In this document: in pieces, positions 47,078 through 55,467 of the stretch
How positions within the stretch are numbered: position 1 is the stretch's first letter
How the letters are laid out: each line of letters starts with the position of its first letter
From: Nocardioides sp.
GTDB taxonomy: Bacteria > Actinomycetota > Actinomycetes > Propionibacteriales > Nocardioidaceae
Direction: 5' to 3'
Assembly: GCF_030019515.1 (NCBI RefSeq)
Contig: NZ_JASEEQ010000019.1
Span: forward strand, 1 to 64,000
DNA length: 64,000 nucleotides
Translations under genes and position numbers: made by a program
The notes under the pieces: generated by a model
The model's input: only the letters and a program-made list of their open reading frames with translations
Told to the model about the DNA's origin: nothing
Databases searched by the model: none

Positions 47078-49282
47078 ATGCACGCGGTCAGCGCCGAGGC
47101 CCTCGAGGCCGGGCCCCCGTCGCGCGTCTGGCGCCGACTGCGCTTCGTGGTCTCCTGGGCCCTCGCGCTCGGCCTGGTCGCGGTCGGGGTCCCGCAGGCG
47201 GTCGACCTGTCCTGGCACGGCGTGCTGCCGGTGCTCCGGTCGCTGCACTGGCCGGCGGTCCTCGGCCTGGTCGTGCTGTGGTTCCTCGGCCTGGTCGTCC
47301 ACTCCAGCGTGCTCACCGCCGCGGCGCCCAGCCTCACGCACCGGCGGGCGCTGGCGCTGAACCTCACCGGCAGCGCCGTCTCGAACGTGGTCCCGCTCGG
47401 CGGCGCGGCCGGCATCGAGCTGAACCGCCGGATGATGCGCGCCTGGGGCATCGACGCCCGGCGGTTCGCCGGCTACACCTTCCTCACCAACCTCGTCGAC
47501 GTCGGCTCCAAGCTCGTGCTCCCGGTGATCGCGGTCGTCGCGCTCGTGCACGCGGGGGAGTCGGTGACGGCAACCCTGCGGTACACCGCGCTGCTGGCCG
47601 GACTGGCGTTCGTCGGGCTGGCCGCCTGCGCGGCCGCGGTGCTGGCCAGCCCGCGCTGCACGGTCGGCCTGGGCCGGGCCGTCGAGTGGGTCGTGCGCCG
47701 GGTGCTACGCGGGCTCCGGCGGCCCCGCGAGCTCGACGTGGTCGGCCCGCTGCTCGACGTACGCCGGGAGTGCGCGCGGGTGGTCGCCGACGGCTGGCTG
47801 CCGATGTCGCTGGGCATCAGCGGGTACGTCGCGCTTCAGGGCCTGCTGCTCGGGCTCTGTCTGCACGTGACCCACAGCGGGGTCACCTGGCCCGAGGTGC
47901 TCGCCGGGTTCGCTCTCGAGCGGACCCTGACGGTGCTGCCGGTGACCCCCGGTGGCGTCGGCGTGGCCGACGTGGGCCTGGTCGGCATCCTGATGGCGCT
48001 GGGCGGCGACCCGGCCGGTGCCGCGGCCGGCGCGGTGCTCTACCGCGGCCTCGTCTTCGCCCTCGAGATCCCGGTCGGCGGCGGCACCCTCGGCGTCTGG
48101 CTGCTCGGCCGGCGCCGCGCCGCCCGTCGCTGGCCGGCGGCGCCGCGGCCGCTGGGCGACCCGCGGCGCGTGGCGCATGTGACCGACGTGTTCCTGCCCC
48201 GGCTCGGTGGGATCGAGACCCACGTGGACGATCTGGTTCGCCACCAGCGGGCGCGAGGGCTGGACGCGGTGGTGCTCACCCCGACCACGTCGGCGGGCCC
48301 CGACCCGGCGTGGGTGCGCCGGCTGCCCGCCGCGGCGGCCCGGCGCCTGGTCACGGAGTACGACGTGGTCCACGTCCACGTGTCGATGCTCTCGCCGTAC
48401 GGCATCGGGGTGGCGCGGGCCGCGATGGCCGCCGGGGTCCCGACGCTGGTGACGGTGCACTCGATGTGGGCGGGCGCGGGTGGTCTGCTCCGGCTCGCGG
48501 CCGTGGCCCGGCTGCGCCGCTGGCCGGTGGTCTGGTCCGCGGTCAGCGGCGCCGCGGCCGAGACGTTCCGGCGCTCGCTGCACGGTCGGGACGTCGCCGT
48601 CCTCCCGAACGCGATCGATGTCGAGCAGTGGCGCCGGCCCGCGTCGCCTGCCCGCCCGACCGACCCGACCGGGGCGGGGCCGATCACCCTGGTGAGCGTG
48701 ATGCGACTGATGCCGCGCAAACGACCGCTGCCGCTGGTCCGCGCGTTCGAGCAGGTGCGCGCGCTCGCACCGGAGCGCGACGTCCGCCTGCTCGTCGTCG
48801 GCGACGGCCGGCTGCGGGGCCGGGTCGAGCGGTACGTCCGACGCCGCGGCCTGACCGACTGCGTGCGGGTCACCGGGCGGATCCCGCGGTCCGAGGTCCT
48901 CGGCCACCTGCTCTCCGCGTCCGTGTACGTCGCCCCCGCCCCGAAAGAGTCCTTCGGCCTGGCCGCCCTCGAGGCGCGCTGCGCCGGCCTGCCCGTGGTG
49001 GCGAACCGCCGCAGCGGGGTGAGCGAGTTCATCCGGGACCGGATGGACGGCGTCCTGGTCGCCGACGACGCGGAGATGGTCGTGGCGCTCGCGGACCTGG
49101 TCCTCGACGCGACGCTCCGCGAGCGGATCGCCGAGCACAACCGGCGGGTCGCGCCGGCCTGCGACTGGGTCGACGCCCTCGATCGGACCGACGCGCTGTA
49201 CCGGCTCGCGAGCGAGCGGCTCGCCGCACCGGTCCGCGCGCCGGAGCCGCTGGTCCCGGCGCTGCTCGAGGCCCAGGCCTAG
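47078..49282 (+). CDS. LPG-synthase-TM (flippase-like) domain fused to a GT4 glycosyltransferase
   Basis: Residues about 20-345 form a UPF0104/LPG_synthase_TM membrane domain with eight or more helices (NVVPLGGAAGIELNRR, ERTLTVLPVTPGGVGVAD). It is not followed by the lysyl-transfer domain of MprF. Instead residues 365-720 are a GT4 transferase: DVFLPRLGGIETHV, VHVHVSMLSPYG, LPNAID and the ESFGLAALEA nucleotide-sugar site (about 623-632). A protein that glycosylates a lipid and helps move it across the membrane is a reasonable reading. Confidence 0.86.
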   Translation: MHAVSAEALEAGPPSRVWRRLRFVVSWALALGLVAVGVPQAVDLSWHGVLPVLRSLHWPAVLGLVVLWFLGLVVHSSVLTAAAPSLTHRRALALNLTGSAVSNVVPLGGAAGIELNRRMMRAWGIDARRFAGYTFLTNLVDVGSKLVLPVIAVVALVHAGESVTATLRYTALLAGLAFVGLAACAAAVLASPRCTVGLGRAVEWVVRRVLRGLRRPRELDVVGPLLDVRRECARVVADGWLPMSLGISGYVALQGLLLGLCLHVTHSGVTWPEVLAGFALERTLTVLPVTPGGVGVADVGLVGILMALGGDPAGAAAGAVLYRGLVFALEIPVGGGTLGVWLLGRRRAARRWPAAPRPLGDPRRVAHVTDVFLPRLGGIETHVDDLVRHQRARGLDAVVLTPTTSAGPDPAWVRRLPAAAARRLVTEYDVVHVHVSMLSPYGIGVARAAMAAGVPTLVTVHSMWAGAGGLLRLAAVARLRRWPVVWSAVSGAAAETFRRSLHGRDVAVLPNAIDVEQWRRPASPARPTDPTGAGPITLVSVMRLMPRKRPLPLVRAFEQVRALAPERDVRLLVVGDGRLRGRVERYVRRRGLTDCVRVTGRIPRSEVLGHLLSASVYVAPAPKESFGLAALEARCAGLPVVANRRSGVSEFIRDRMDGVLVADDAEMVVALADLVLDATLRERIAEHNRRVAPACDWVDALDRTDALYRLASERLAAPVRAPEPLVPALLEAQA

Positions 49283-49292
49283 GCTCGATCCG

Positions 49293-50060
49293 ATGGCCAC
49301 GATCGTGTCCTTCCACGCCCACCCCGACGACGAGGCGCTGCTCACCGGCGGCTGGCTCGCCCAGCGCGCCGCGGCCGGCGACCGCGTGGTGCTGGTCTTC
49401 GCCACCGACGGGGGAGCCGGGCTCGCCGCCGTCGCCCCCGCGGCCGGGCCGCTCGGCGTACGCCGTCGGGTCGAGGCGGCCGCCTCCGCCCGCGCCCTCG
49501 GCGCCGCCGCCGTCGTCTGGCTCGGGTACGCCGACTCCGGGATGGCCGACGCCCCGAGCGGTCTCGTCGACCGGTTCGCGGACGCGTCGCTCGCGGACGC
49601 CGCCCGGCGGCTGGTCGCCGTCCTCGACGAGGAGGACGCCGACGTCCTGACCGGCTACGACGCGAACGGCGGCTACGGCCACCCGGACCACGTCCAGGTG
49701 CACCACGTCGCCCGCACCGCGCAGGTCCTCGCGGCCCGGCCGCCCCGGCTGCTCGAGGCGACCCGGGACCGCACCTGGCTGGCCCGCGGGATCGCCGTGC
49801 TCCGGCCGTTCGCCCGGCTCCTCCCGGGCCTCACCCTGCCGGGGCGAGGGATCTACTCGGCGCCGGCCCAGGTGTCGCTGCGGGCCGACGTCCGCGACCA
49901 GCTCCCTGCGAAGCGCGCCGCCCTGGCCGCCCACGCCTCCCAGGCATCCGGCGGCGTCCGCACCCTCGCACTGCTGCGGCTCCTGCCGACCTGGCTCGCC
50001 CGCCGGGTGCTCGGCACCGAGTGGTTCGTCGAGGTGCCGCGCCCGCCCCGCGAGCTGTAA
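49293..50060 (+). CDS. PIG-L family N-acetylglucosaminyl deacetylase
   Basis: The 255-residue protein has the zinc motif HAHPDDE (8-14) and the second ligand set GHPDHVQVHH near 134. Family members remove acetate from GlcNAc-inositol compounds (GPI precursor, mycothiol precursor). Following a GT4 gene it mimics the PIG-A/PIG-L or MshA/MshB order. The ATG lies seven bases after TAGGCT, which includes the preceding stop codon. Confidence 0.9.
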   Translation: MATIVSFHAHPDDEALLTGGWLAQRAAAGDRVVLVFATDGGAGLAAVAPAAGPLGVRRRVEAAASARALGAAAVVWLGYADSGMADAPSGLVDRFADASLADAARRLVAVLDEEDADVLTGYDANGGYGHPDHVQVHHVARTAQVLAARPPRLLEATRDRTWLARGIAVLRPFARLLPGLTLPGRGIYSAPAQVSLRADVRDQLPAKRAALAAHASQASGGVRTLALLRLLPTWLARRVLGTEWFVEVPRPPREL

Positions 50061-50178
50061 CGCCTGTCTACCCCAACCTCCCACCGTGGTGCGGCAGGGG
50101 GGGAGAAGGGGTGACACGGCGTCACAGGCGAGCGGCGCTCGGAGCGGATCCGTTCCACTCCACGGACACGGCCGGCAA

Positions 50179-50217
50179 TTAGTTGAAGAAACAACTAAGG
50201 TTTGCTTGAATCAACAA
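50179..50217. promoter_or_regulatory. MarR-like palindromes upstream of a Tat-secreted protein
   Basis: TTAGTTG (50179-50185) and CAACTAA (50192-50198) are perfect arms around AAGAAA; a second shorter palindrome, CTTG/CAAG, lies at 50204-50217. The stretch is strikingly AT-rich for this genome. The region 50061-50249 has no gene. No regulator gene lies adjacent, so the binding protein would be encoded elsewhere. Confidence 0.5.
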
Positions 50218-50249
50218 GTAAGTGTCTGCGAGCAGGAAGGTGAGACCAG

Positions 50250-50867
50250 ATGATCAATCGACGAGACGCACTGCGGGCCTCGGGCCTGGCGACGTTCGGA
50301 GCCCTGGCGCTCGGCGCCGTGGACGCCGGGCTGACGCCCGCGGAGGCGACCGCATCGGGCCAGCTCCGGGGCTGGACGCCGCTGCCCGACCCGGCTGCGG
50401 GGGGCGTCACCAGCCCGCCGTTCCCGAAGAACCTGACCGCCGAGGAGCGACGCAACCTCAAGACCTTCGACGAGCTGGATTTCACCGTGTTCTCGAGCGC
50501 GGACTGGGCGCGCCTGGACGAGAGCCACGCCAAGCACGTGCGCGTGCACTGGCCGGACGGCCACTACACCGACGGCATCCAGAAGCACATCGACGACCTG
50601 GCGGCGCTGTTCGTCTGGGCACCCGATACCAACATCCAGGTGCACCCGCTGCGGGTCGCCAAGGGCAACCTGACCGCGGTCACCGGCGTCATGCGGGGTA
50701 CCTTCTCGGCCCCGATGCCGGACGGCAAGGGCGGATACATCGAGCCGACCGGTCGGCAGTACGCGATCAACATGGCCACCGTCGGACTCTGGAACCGTCG
50801 GGGCACCATGGATGAGGAGTTCCTCTTCTGGGACAACCAGACCTTCTACTCCCAGATCGGCCTCTGA
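50250..50867 (+). CDS. Tat-exported SnoaL-like (NTF2-fold) protein
   Basis: The 205-residue protein starts with a twin-arginine signal (MINRRDALRASGLATFGALA, cleaved near 30-35). The mature part ends in the ester-cyclase-like pattern EEFLFWDNQTFYSQIGL and contains HVRVHWPDGHYTDGIQKHIDD, as in SnoaL-like polyketide-cyclase-fold proteins. Exported members have no agreed role. AGGAAGG precedes the ATG. Confidence 0.82.
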   Translation: MINRRDALRASGLATFGALALGAVDAGLTPAEATASGQLRGWTPLPDPAAGGVTSPPFPKNLTAEERRNLKTFDELDFTVFSSADWARLDESHAKHVRVHWPDGHYTDGIQKHIDDLAALFVWAPDTNIQVHPLRVAKGNLTAVTGVMRGTFSAPMPDGKGGYIEPTGRQYAINMATVGLWNRRGTMDEEFLFWDNQTFYSQIGL

Positions 50868-50876
50868 CGGCTACGA

Positions 50877-50908
50877 CCGCGGCCGCGTCCTCACCGGCGC
50901 GGCCGCGG
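50877..50908. terminator. Bidirectional hairpin between convergent genes
   Basis: CCGCGGCCGCG (50877-50887) and CGCGGCCGCGG (50898-50908) form an 11-bp perfect stem with a 10-base loop. It lies between the stops of the Tat-protein gene and the ABM gene and should end transcription from both sides. Confidence 0.65.
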
Positions 50909-50924
50909 AAGCATCCGGATCCGG

Positions 50925-51230
50925 TCAGGGCACCGGATCCGCGTACTTGCCCGCGACCTCGAGGATGGTCAGGTGCGGCTCGGCGCCGACGTTGCGGAAC
51001 AGGGTCGGGGCGGCCGGTGGCTCGGCGAGGGCTCGCATCGCGTCCAGCGCCTCACGGCTCGTCCAGAGCGTCTGGATCCGCCACTCGCCGTCGGCGCCGC
51101 GCAGGAGCTCGGTGCGCACCAGCCCGTCCGGCATCGGCCGCTGGAGCAGCCGGTGGAAGCCAGCGAGGAGCTCCTCCTCGCGCTGTGCGTCGACCCGCGC
51201 GGCGACCTCGGTGAGGATCTGTGTGCCCAT
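50925..51230 (-). CDS. Antibiotic biosynthesis monooxygenase (ABM) domain protein
   Basis: The 101-residue protein has the ferredoxin-like ABM layout: an N-terminal strand TQILTEVAARVD, a helix REEELLAGFHRLL, then WRIQTLWTSREALDAM. Such small dimeric proteins oxidise quinone-like compounds or bind haem. It stands alone. Confidence 0.75.
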   Translation of the reverse strand: MGTQILTEVAARVDAQREEELLAGFHRLLQRPMPDGLVRTELLRGADGEWRIQTLWTSREALDAMRALAEPPAAPTLFRNVGAEPHLTILEVAGKYADPVP

Positions 51231-51267
51231 CGCGACCTCCGTCCGGTCACCACGTTAGCGAGCGCGA

Positions 51268-52818
51268 CTACTCACGGCGAGCCTTCTGGGCGTGCCTCTC
51301 GAGCCGCGCGCCGGCGACCGCGAACCGGGCCAGCCGGGTCGGGCCGTCACTGAACCAGGCGCGCATCATCGAGGTGAACAGGGCGTGCTTCCTGGCGGTG
51401 TACGGGTACCAGTTGGCCTCGAGCTTGGTGCCGTCGGAGTCGATGACCACCGCTTGGGCGTTGGTGAACGTGCGCAGCCCGGCCACGCCCTTGTAGCGGC
51501 CCATGCCCGACTCTCCGACGCCTCCGAACGGCAGCGCGGGGGTGGCTTCGGTGGCCATCACGTTGTTGATCGAGACGCCGCCGCAGCGCAGCTGCCGTGC
51601 GACCCGCTCGGCCCGCTCGGCGTCGGCGCTCCACACGCTCGCGGTCAGGCCGTACGCCGAGGCGTTGGCGCGCCGGATCACCTCCTGCTCGTCGCTGAAC
51701 CGCAGCACCGGGACCACCGGCCCGAACGTCTCCTCGGTCGCCATCAGCGCGTCGTCGGGCAGGTCGGTGACCACCATCGGCGGCACCAGCCGGAACGGCC
51801 GGCCGGGCAGGCCCGGGCGGCCGTCGAGCACTGCCTGCGGGTCCCAGTCGGCACCGGTGAGCACCCGCGCGCCGCGGGTGCGGGCGTCGAGGACGTGCTC
51901 GGCGACGGTCCGCACCTGGAAGTCGGTCGTCATGCGGCCGATGTCGCCGTCACCGTCCCGGTCGTCGTCGGGGGACTCGACGAGCCGCAGCGAGGAGACC
52001 AGCTCGACGAGGGCGGCGACCAGGTCGTCGTGGATCGACTCGTGGACGAAGAGCCGTTCGACCGAGGTGCAGGACTGGCCCGCCGCGGTGAGCGCACCGA
52101 ACGCGGCACCCGCCGCGGTGCGGGCGATGTCGACGTCGTCGAAGACGATCATCGGGTCCTTGCCGCCGAGCTCGAGCTCCACGGGGATCAGCAGCTCGGC
52201 CGCCTGGCGCAGGATGGCGCGGCCGGTGCGCGCCGACCCGGTGAACATGACCTGGTCCGGCCGCTGCCCGATCACCTCGGAGCCGACCGACCCGTCGCCG
52301 TACACGACCTGCAGCCAGTGCGGCGCGATCGCCGCCTGCTCGGCCAGCGACTCCACCAGCCCCTCCAGCGGGGTGTGCTCGCTCGGCTTGTAGACCACGG
52401 CGTTGCCCGCGGCGAGCGCGCTCGCGATCGGCACGAGCGCTTGGAAGAACGGGTAGTTCCACGGGGAGACGACGAGCACGACGCCGCGGGGCTGGAACCA
52501 GATCCGCGACTTCTTGCCCATCAGGGTCATCGGGGTGGGGACCTTCTCGTCCGCGAGCGCGTCCACGGCGTTCGCCTCCAGCCAGGCGATCGCGTCCATC
52601 GCGCCGAAGATCTCCGACATCAAGATGTCCGAGCGCGACTTGCCGGTCTCGGCCTGGACCCGCTCGACGATCTCGTCGACCCGCCCCGCGATCGCGCGGC
52701 GCAGCGCGCGCAGGTGCACCAGGCGCTCGACGACCGACAGGGCGCCCAGCGACCGCTGGCCGCTCCGGGCCCGCTCGACGACGCCGGCGACCTCGGCTCG
52801 CACGAAGCTCTCGCTCAC
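51268..52818 (-). CDS. Aldehyde dehydrogenase, class 3-like with C-terminal anchor
   Basis: The 516-residue enzyme has catalytic Glu216 (ELELGGKDP) and Cys250 (AAGQSCTSVERL), the NAD-binding MFTGSARTGRAIL and the SPWNYPF loop. The C-terminal 45 residues (MMRAWFSDGPTRLARFAVAG) are amphipathic and may attach the protein to the membrane, as in fatty-aldehyde dehydrogenases. The GTG start overlaps the upstream stop. It should oxidise the aldehyde made by the GMC oxidoreductase of the same operon. Confidence 0.93.
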   Translation of the reverse strand: MSESFVRAEVAGVVERARSGQRSLGALSVVERLVHLRALRRAIAGRVDEIVERVQAETGKSRSDILMSEIFGAMDAIAWLEANAVDALADEKVPTPMTLMGKKSRIWFQPRGVVLVVSPWNYPFFQALVPIASALAAGNAVVYKPSEHTPLEGLVESLAEQAAIAPHWLQVVYGDGSVGSEVIGQRPDQVMFTGSARTGRAILRQAAELLIPVELELGGKDPMIVFDDVDIARTAAGAAFGALTAAGQSCTSVERLFVHESIHDDLVAALVELVSSLRLVESPDDDRDGDGDIGRMTTDFQVRTVAEHVLDARTRGARVLTGADWDPQAVLDGRPGLPGRPFRLVPPMVVTDLPDDALMATEETFGPVVPVLRFSDEQEVIRRANASAYGLTASVWSADAERAERVARQLRCGGVSINNVMATEATPALPFGGVGESGMGRYKGVAGLRTFTNAQAVVIDSDGTKLEANWYPYTARKHALFTSMMRAWFSDGPTRLARFAVAGARLERHAQKARRE

Positions 52819-53264
52819 TGGTCCTCCTCCGTGGTGGGGTCGGCGGTGATCCCCAACGACCGCTCGTACGCCGCCTCGTCGACCTGGGCGTCGTAGCCGA
52901 TCGCCTCGTGGATGCCGAGCCGGTTCAGGTCGGACCAGTACAGGGAGTGCACCACGCCCTTGATCCCGATGTGGGCCATCCGCAGCCCCGCCGCGGCCGG
53001 CTCCGGAGTACGCCGCCAGCCGGCGGCCAGCGCGACCAGGGCGCGGACCGCGGGCCGCGGCAGCCGGCCGCACACGGCGAGCAGCAGCAGCAGGCTCGAG
53101 CGGTCCGCGTCGCTGAGGTAGGGCAGCATCCGGTCGGCCTCGGTCGCAGCGACCGCCCGCGAGAACGGCGGAAGGACGCCGTCGCCGGGGATCACCACGT
53201 CGCCGAGCCGGAGCAGCCCCCGGGCCTGGGTGGCGGTCAGCTTCGGTGTCGTCTGCTGGGGCAT
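52815..53264 (-). CDS. Small helical protein between GMC oxidoreductase and ALDH
   Basis: The 149-residue protein starts with ARGLLRLGDVVIPGDGVLPPF, a pattern like small subunits of GMC-type dehydrogenases (gluconate dehydrogenase subunit 3 group or a DUF found beside actinobacterial GMC genes). The rest is helical and ends acidic. It probably assists or matures the oxidoreductase; direct evidence is only its position. Confidence 0.68.
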   Translation of the reverse strand: MPQQTTPKLTATQARGLLRLGDVVIPGDGVLPPFSRAVAATEADRMLPYLSDADRSSLLLLLAVCGRLPRPAVRALVALAAGWRRTPEPAAAGLRMAHIGIKGVVHSLYWSDLNRLGIHEAIGYDAQVDEAAYERSLGITADPTTEEDQ

Positions 53265-53271
53265 CTCGTCC

Positions 53272-54684
53272 TCATCTCCCCGCCGCGGCCAGGATCGACT
53301 CCCCGGCCCGGATCGACAGTGCTGCGATGGTCAGCGCCGGGTTGATCCCCGGCGCGTTCGGGAAGACGCTCGAGTCGGCCGCATGGATGCGCCGGCTGCG
53401 GTGCACCGTGAAGTCGGGGTCGACGACCGAGCGGGCCGGGTCGGTCCCGATCGCGCACCCGCCCATCAGGTGCAGCCCGATCCCCAGGTCGCCCTCGACC
53501 AGCTCGCGGGCGCCCATGGAGAGGAAGATGTTGCGGATCGCGGCGGCGCCGGCGTCGCGGCGGCGCAGCTCCTCCTCGCCGAGCCGCTTGTCGATGACGA
53601 CCGCGCCCTTGCGGTTGAGCCGGATCCGGCCCGGGGTGGTGTCGCGCACGCAGACCTCGATGCACCCCAGGTGGTCGTAGCGCCGCATGAGTGCCAGGTG
53701 GGCCGCGCCGAACCCGGGCATCAGCATCGCGATCGACGACGGCCCGGCGAACACGTTCTCGAGCTTGAAGCCCTGTCGGCGGAAGCCCGGGTCGGCGGAC
53801 TTGTAGTTCTGCAGCGGCCCGGAGTGCGCCCGGACCGGCTCGTCGAAGACGCCGAAGTTCATGTACTGCGGGTGGGTGAAGAAGCCGTGGCCCAGCGCCG
53901 GCAGGTGCGAGCCGAACCCCGAGGCCAGCAGCAGCCGGGAGTTGCCGATCGCGCCGGCGGCGAGCACCAGCCGGTCGGCGGTCCACGTCTGCTCGACCCG
54001 GGCGCCGCCGGGCTTGCCGACCAGCCCGGTCACGCTCACCCGGTCGGGCCGCTCGGCCACCAGCGTCACCTCCACGTCGGCGAGCAGTACGGCGCCGTCC
54101 CGCTCGGCCGCGGGGAGCGCGGTGATCGCCGTCGACTGCTTGGAGTCGATCCGGCAGCCCGAGAGGCACTCGACGCAGGAGTTGCCGTCCTCGAAGCGGC
54201 AGTCGGCCTGCGCCCGTCGCAGGGGTGCGTGCCGGTAGCCGTTGCGGGTGAAGCCCTCGGCGAAGATCGCCGCGTTGCCGTTGCGGCGCTCCTCCGGCAC
54301 CGTCTGCAGGCAGATGTTGGCCTCGGCGCGCCCGTAGTACGGCGCCAGCGCCGCCTCGGTGAACAGCCCGACGCCGCTGGCCGCCCGGAAGTCGTCGAGC
54401 GCGACGTCGTCGAACCGGTCCATCAGCGCCTGGTTGACGATCGAGCCGCCACCGACCACCTTCGGGCGCAGGATCGCCAGCGACGCGTCGGCGTTCAGCT
54501 CGAGGCCGCCGCCCCAGAAGAGCTGCGCCGACCCGTCGACCTCGGTGCGGGGGTAGGTACGGCGGTCGTAGCGGCCGCCGGCCTCCAGGACCAGGCAGTG
54601 CAGCCCGCCGGCCGCGAGGTCGCGGGCCAGGTTCAGGCCCGAGGTGCCGGCCCCGACCACGATCACGTCGTAGCGCTCGCTCAT
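53272..54684 (-). CDS. GMC-family FAD oxidoreductase
   Basis: The 470-residue protein has the FAD loop VVGAGTSGLNLA (9-20), GGGSIVN for substrate access, AGAIGNSRLLL, and the C-terminal HLMGGCAIGTD with FPNAPGINPALTI. A cluster CVECLSGC (near 173-180) could bind Fe-S or zinc and occurs in cholesterol-oxidase-like and membrane-linked GMC dehydrogenases. It should oxidise an alcohol to an aldehyde. The start overlaps the TetR stop (ATGA). Confidence 0.92.
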   Translation of the reverse strand: MSERYDVIVVGAGTSGLNLARDLAAGGLHCLVLEAGGRYDRRTYPRTEVDGSAQLFWGGGLELNADASLAILRPKVVGGGSIVNQALMDRFDDVALDDFRAASGVGLFTEAALAPYYGRAEANICLQTVPEERRNGNAAIFAEGFTRNGYRHAPLRRAQADCRFEDGNSCVECLSGCRIDSKQSTAITALPAAERDGAVLLADVEVTLVAERPDRVSVTGLVGKPGGARVEQTWTADRLVLAAGAIGNSRLLLASGFGSHLPALGHGFFTHPQYMNFGVFDEPVRAHSGPLQNYKSADPGFRRQGFKLENVFAGPSSIAMLMPGFGAAHLALMRRYDHLGCIEVCVRDTTPGRIRLNRKGAVVIDKRLGEEELRRRDAGAAAIRNIFLSMGARELVEGDLGIGLHLMGGCAIGTDPARSVVDPDFTVHRSRRIHAADSSVFPNAPGINPALTIAALSIRAGESILAAAGR

Positions 54685-55280
54685 GAGTCCTCCAGGTGGG
54701 TGAGCACGGCGTCGGCGGCCAGCGCGGCGAGCCGTTCGGCGGCGGCGTCGTCGCGGTCGGCCAGCCAGGCCAGGGTGAGCCCGTCGGTCAGCGAGATCAC
54801 CAGCCGTGCCAGGTCGGCGGTGGGGGAGTCCCAGCGCCGGTCGAACCGGTCCGCCAGGTGGTCGAGCAGCTCCGCGGCGACCTCGTGGTAGCGCTGGTAC
54901 TGCTCGGTCGCCAGCCGCGCCAGCGTCGGGGTTCGCAGCGCGTGCTGGGTGAGCTCGAACATGCCCTGCTCGCGGCCCGGGTCGGTGCGGACCAGGTCGA
55001 GGTACGCCGCGAGGGCCCGGCGCACCGCGTCCTCGGGAGAGCTCGCGTCGCCGAGCACGCCGGCCAGTCCCGCCTCGCGCTCGCCCCCGACCACCGACGC
55101 GACGATGTCGCCGAGCAGCTCCTCGCGCGACCCGTAGGCGTAGTGGAAGCTCGCCAGCGACATCCCGGCCTCGGCCACGATCGCGCGGGTCGACAGCGCG
55201 GCCAGCCCGTCGCGCGCCAGTACCCGGACGGCGGCCGCGAAGAGCAGCTCGCGCCGGTCGGTGACGCTGATCCGCGCCAT
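54681..55280 (-). CDS. TetR-family transcriptional regulator
   Basis: The 199-residue protein has the N-terminal TetR helix-turn-helix (STRAIVAEAGMSLASFHYAY, 30-49) and a helical ligand domain with the TetR_C-type end. It is the first gene of the operon, upstream of which lie two perfect palindromes, so it is likely autoregulatory and controls the GMC-ALDH genes. Confidence 0.93.
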   Translation of the reverse strand: MARISVTDRRELLFAAAVRVLARDGLAALSTRAIVAEAGMSLASFHYAYGSREELLGDIVASVVGGEREAGLAGVLGDASSPEDAVRRALAAYLDLVRTDPGREQGMFELTQHALRTPTLARLATEQYQRYHEVAAELLDHLADRFDRRWDSPTADLARLVISLTDGLTLAWLADRDDAAAERLAALAADAVLTHLEDS

Positions 55281-55301
55281 GTCGCCTCCTGTCGCCGTGG
55301 A

Positions 55302-55352
55302 CCGGACTGGGACGGTCGACCCAGTCCGGCGAATGGGACGACTGTCCCATTC
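55302..55352. promoter_or_regulatory. Two perfect palindromes before the TetR operon
   Basis: CCGGACTGGG (55302-55311) pairs with CCCAGTCCGG (55320-55329), and GAATGGGAC (55331-55339) pairs with GTCCCATTC (55344-55352). Their closeness to the tetR start at 55280 makes them the probable operators. They have related half-sites (ACTGGG and ATGGGAC), suggesting two TetR dimers side by side. Confidence 0.7.
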
Positions 55353-55418
55353 GATCGCGCCGGGGACAAGCGGTTCGCCGCAGAAATCGTGACGGCGGCC
55401 GCTCCCTTTTTTGCGTAT

Positions 55419-55436
55419 TAACGAGTACGCTCGTTA
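55419..55436. promoter_or_regulatory. 18-bp palindrome upstream of the DsbA-like gene
   Basis: TAACGAGTACGCTCGTTA has perfect seven-base arms around TACG. It lies 31 bases before the ATG at 55468, where a repressor would sit on or next to the promoter. It differs from the TetR palindromes 70 bases to the left, so another regulator is implied. Confidence 0.58.
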
Positions 55437-55467
55437 CAAATGTGGTAGCGGCCCAGGAGGAGCAGAG

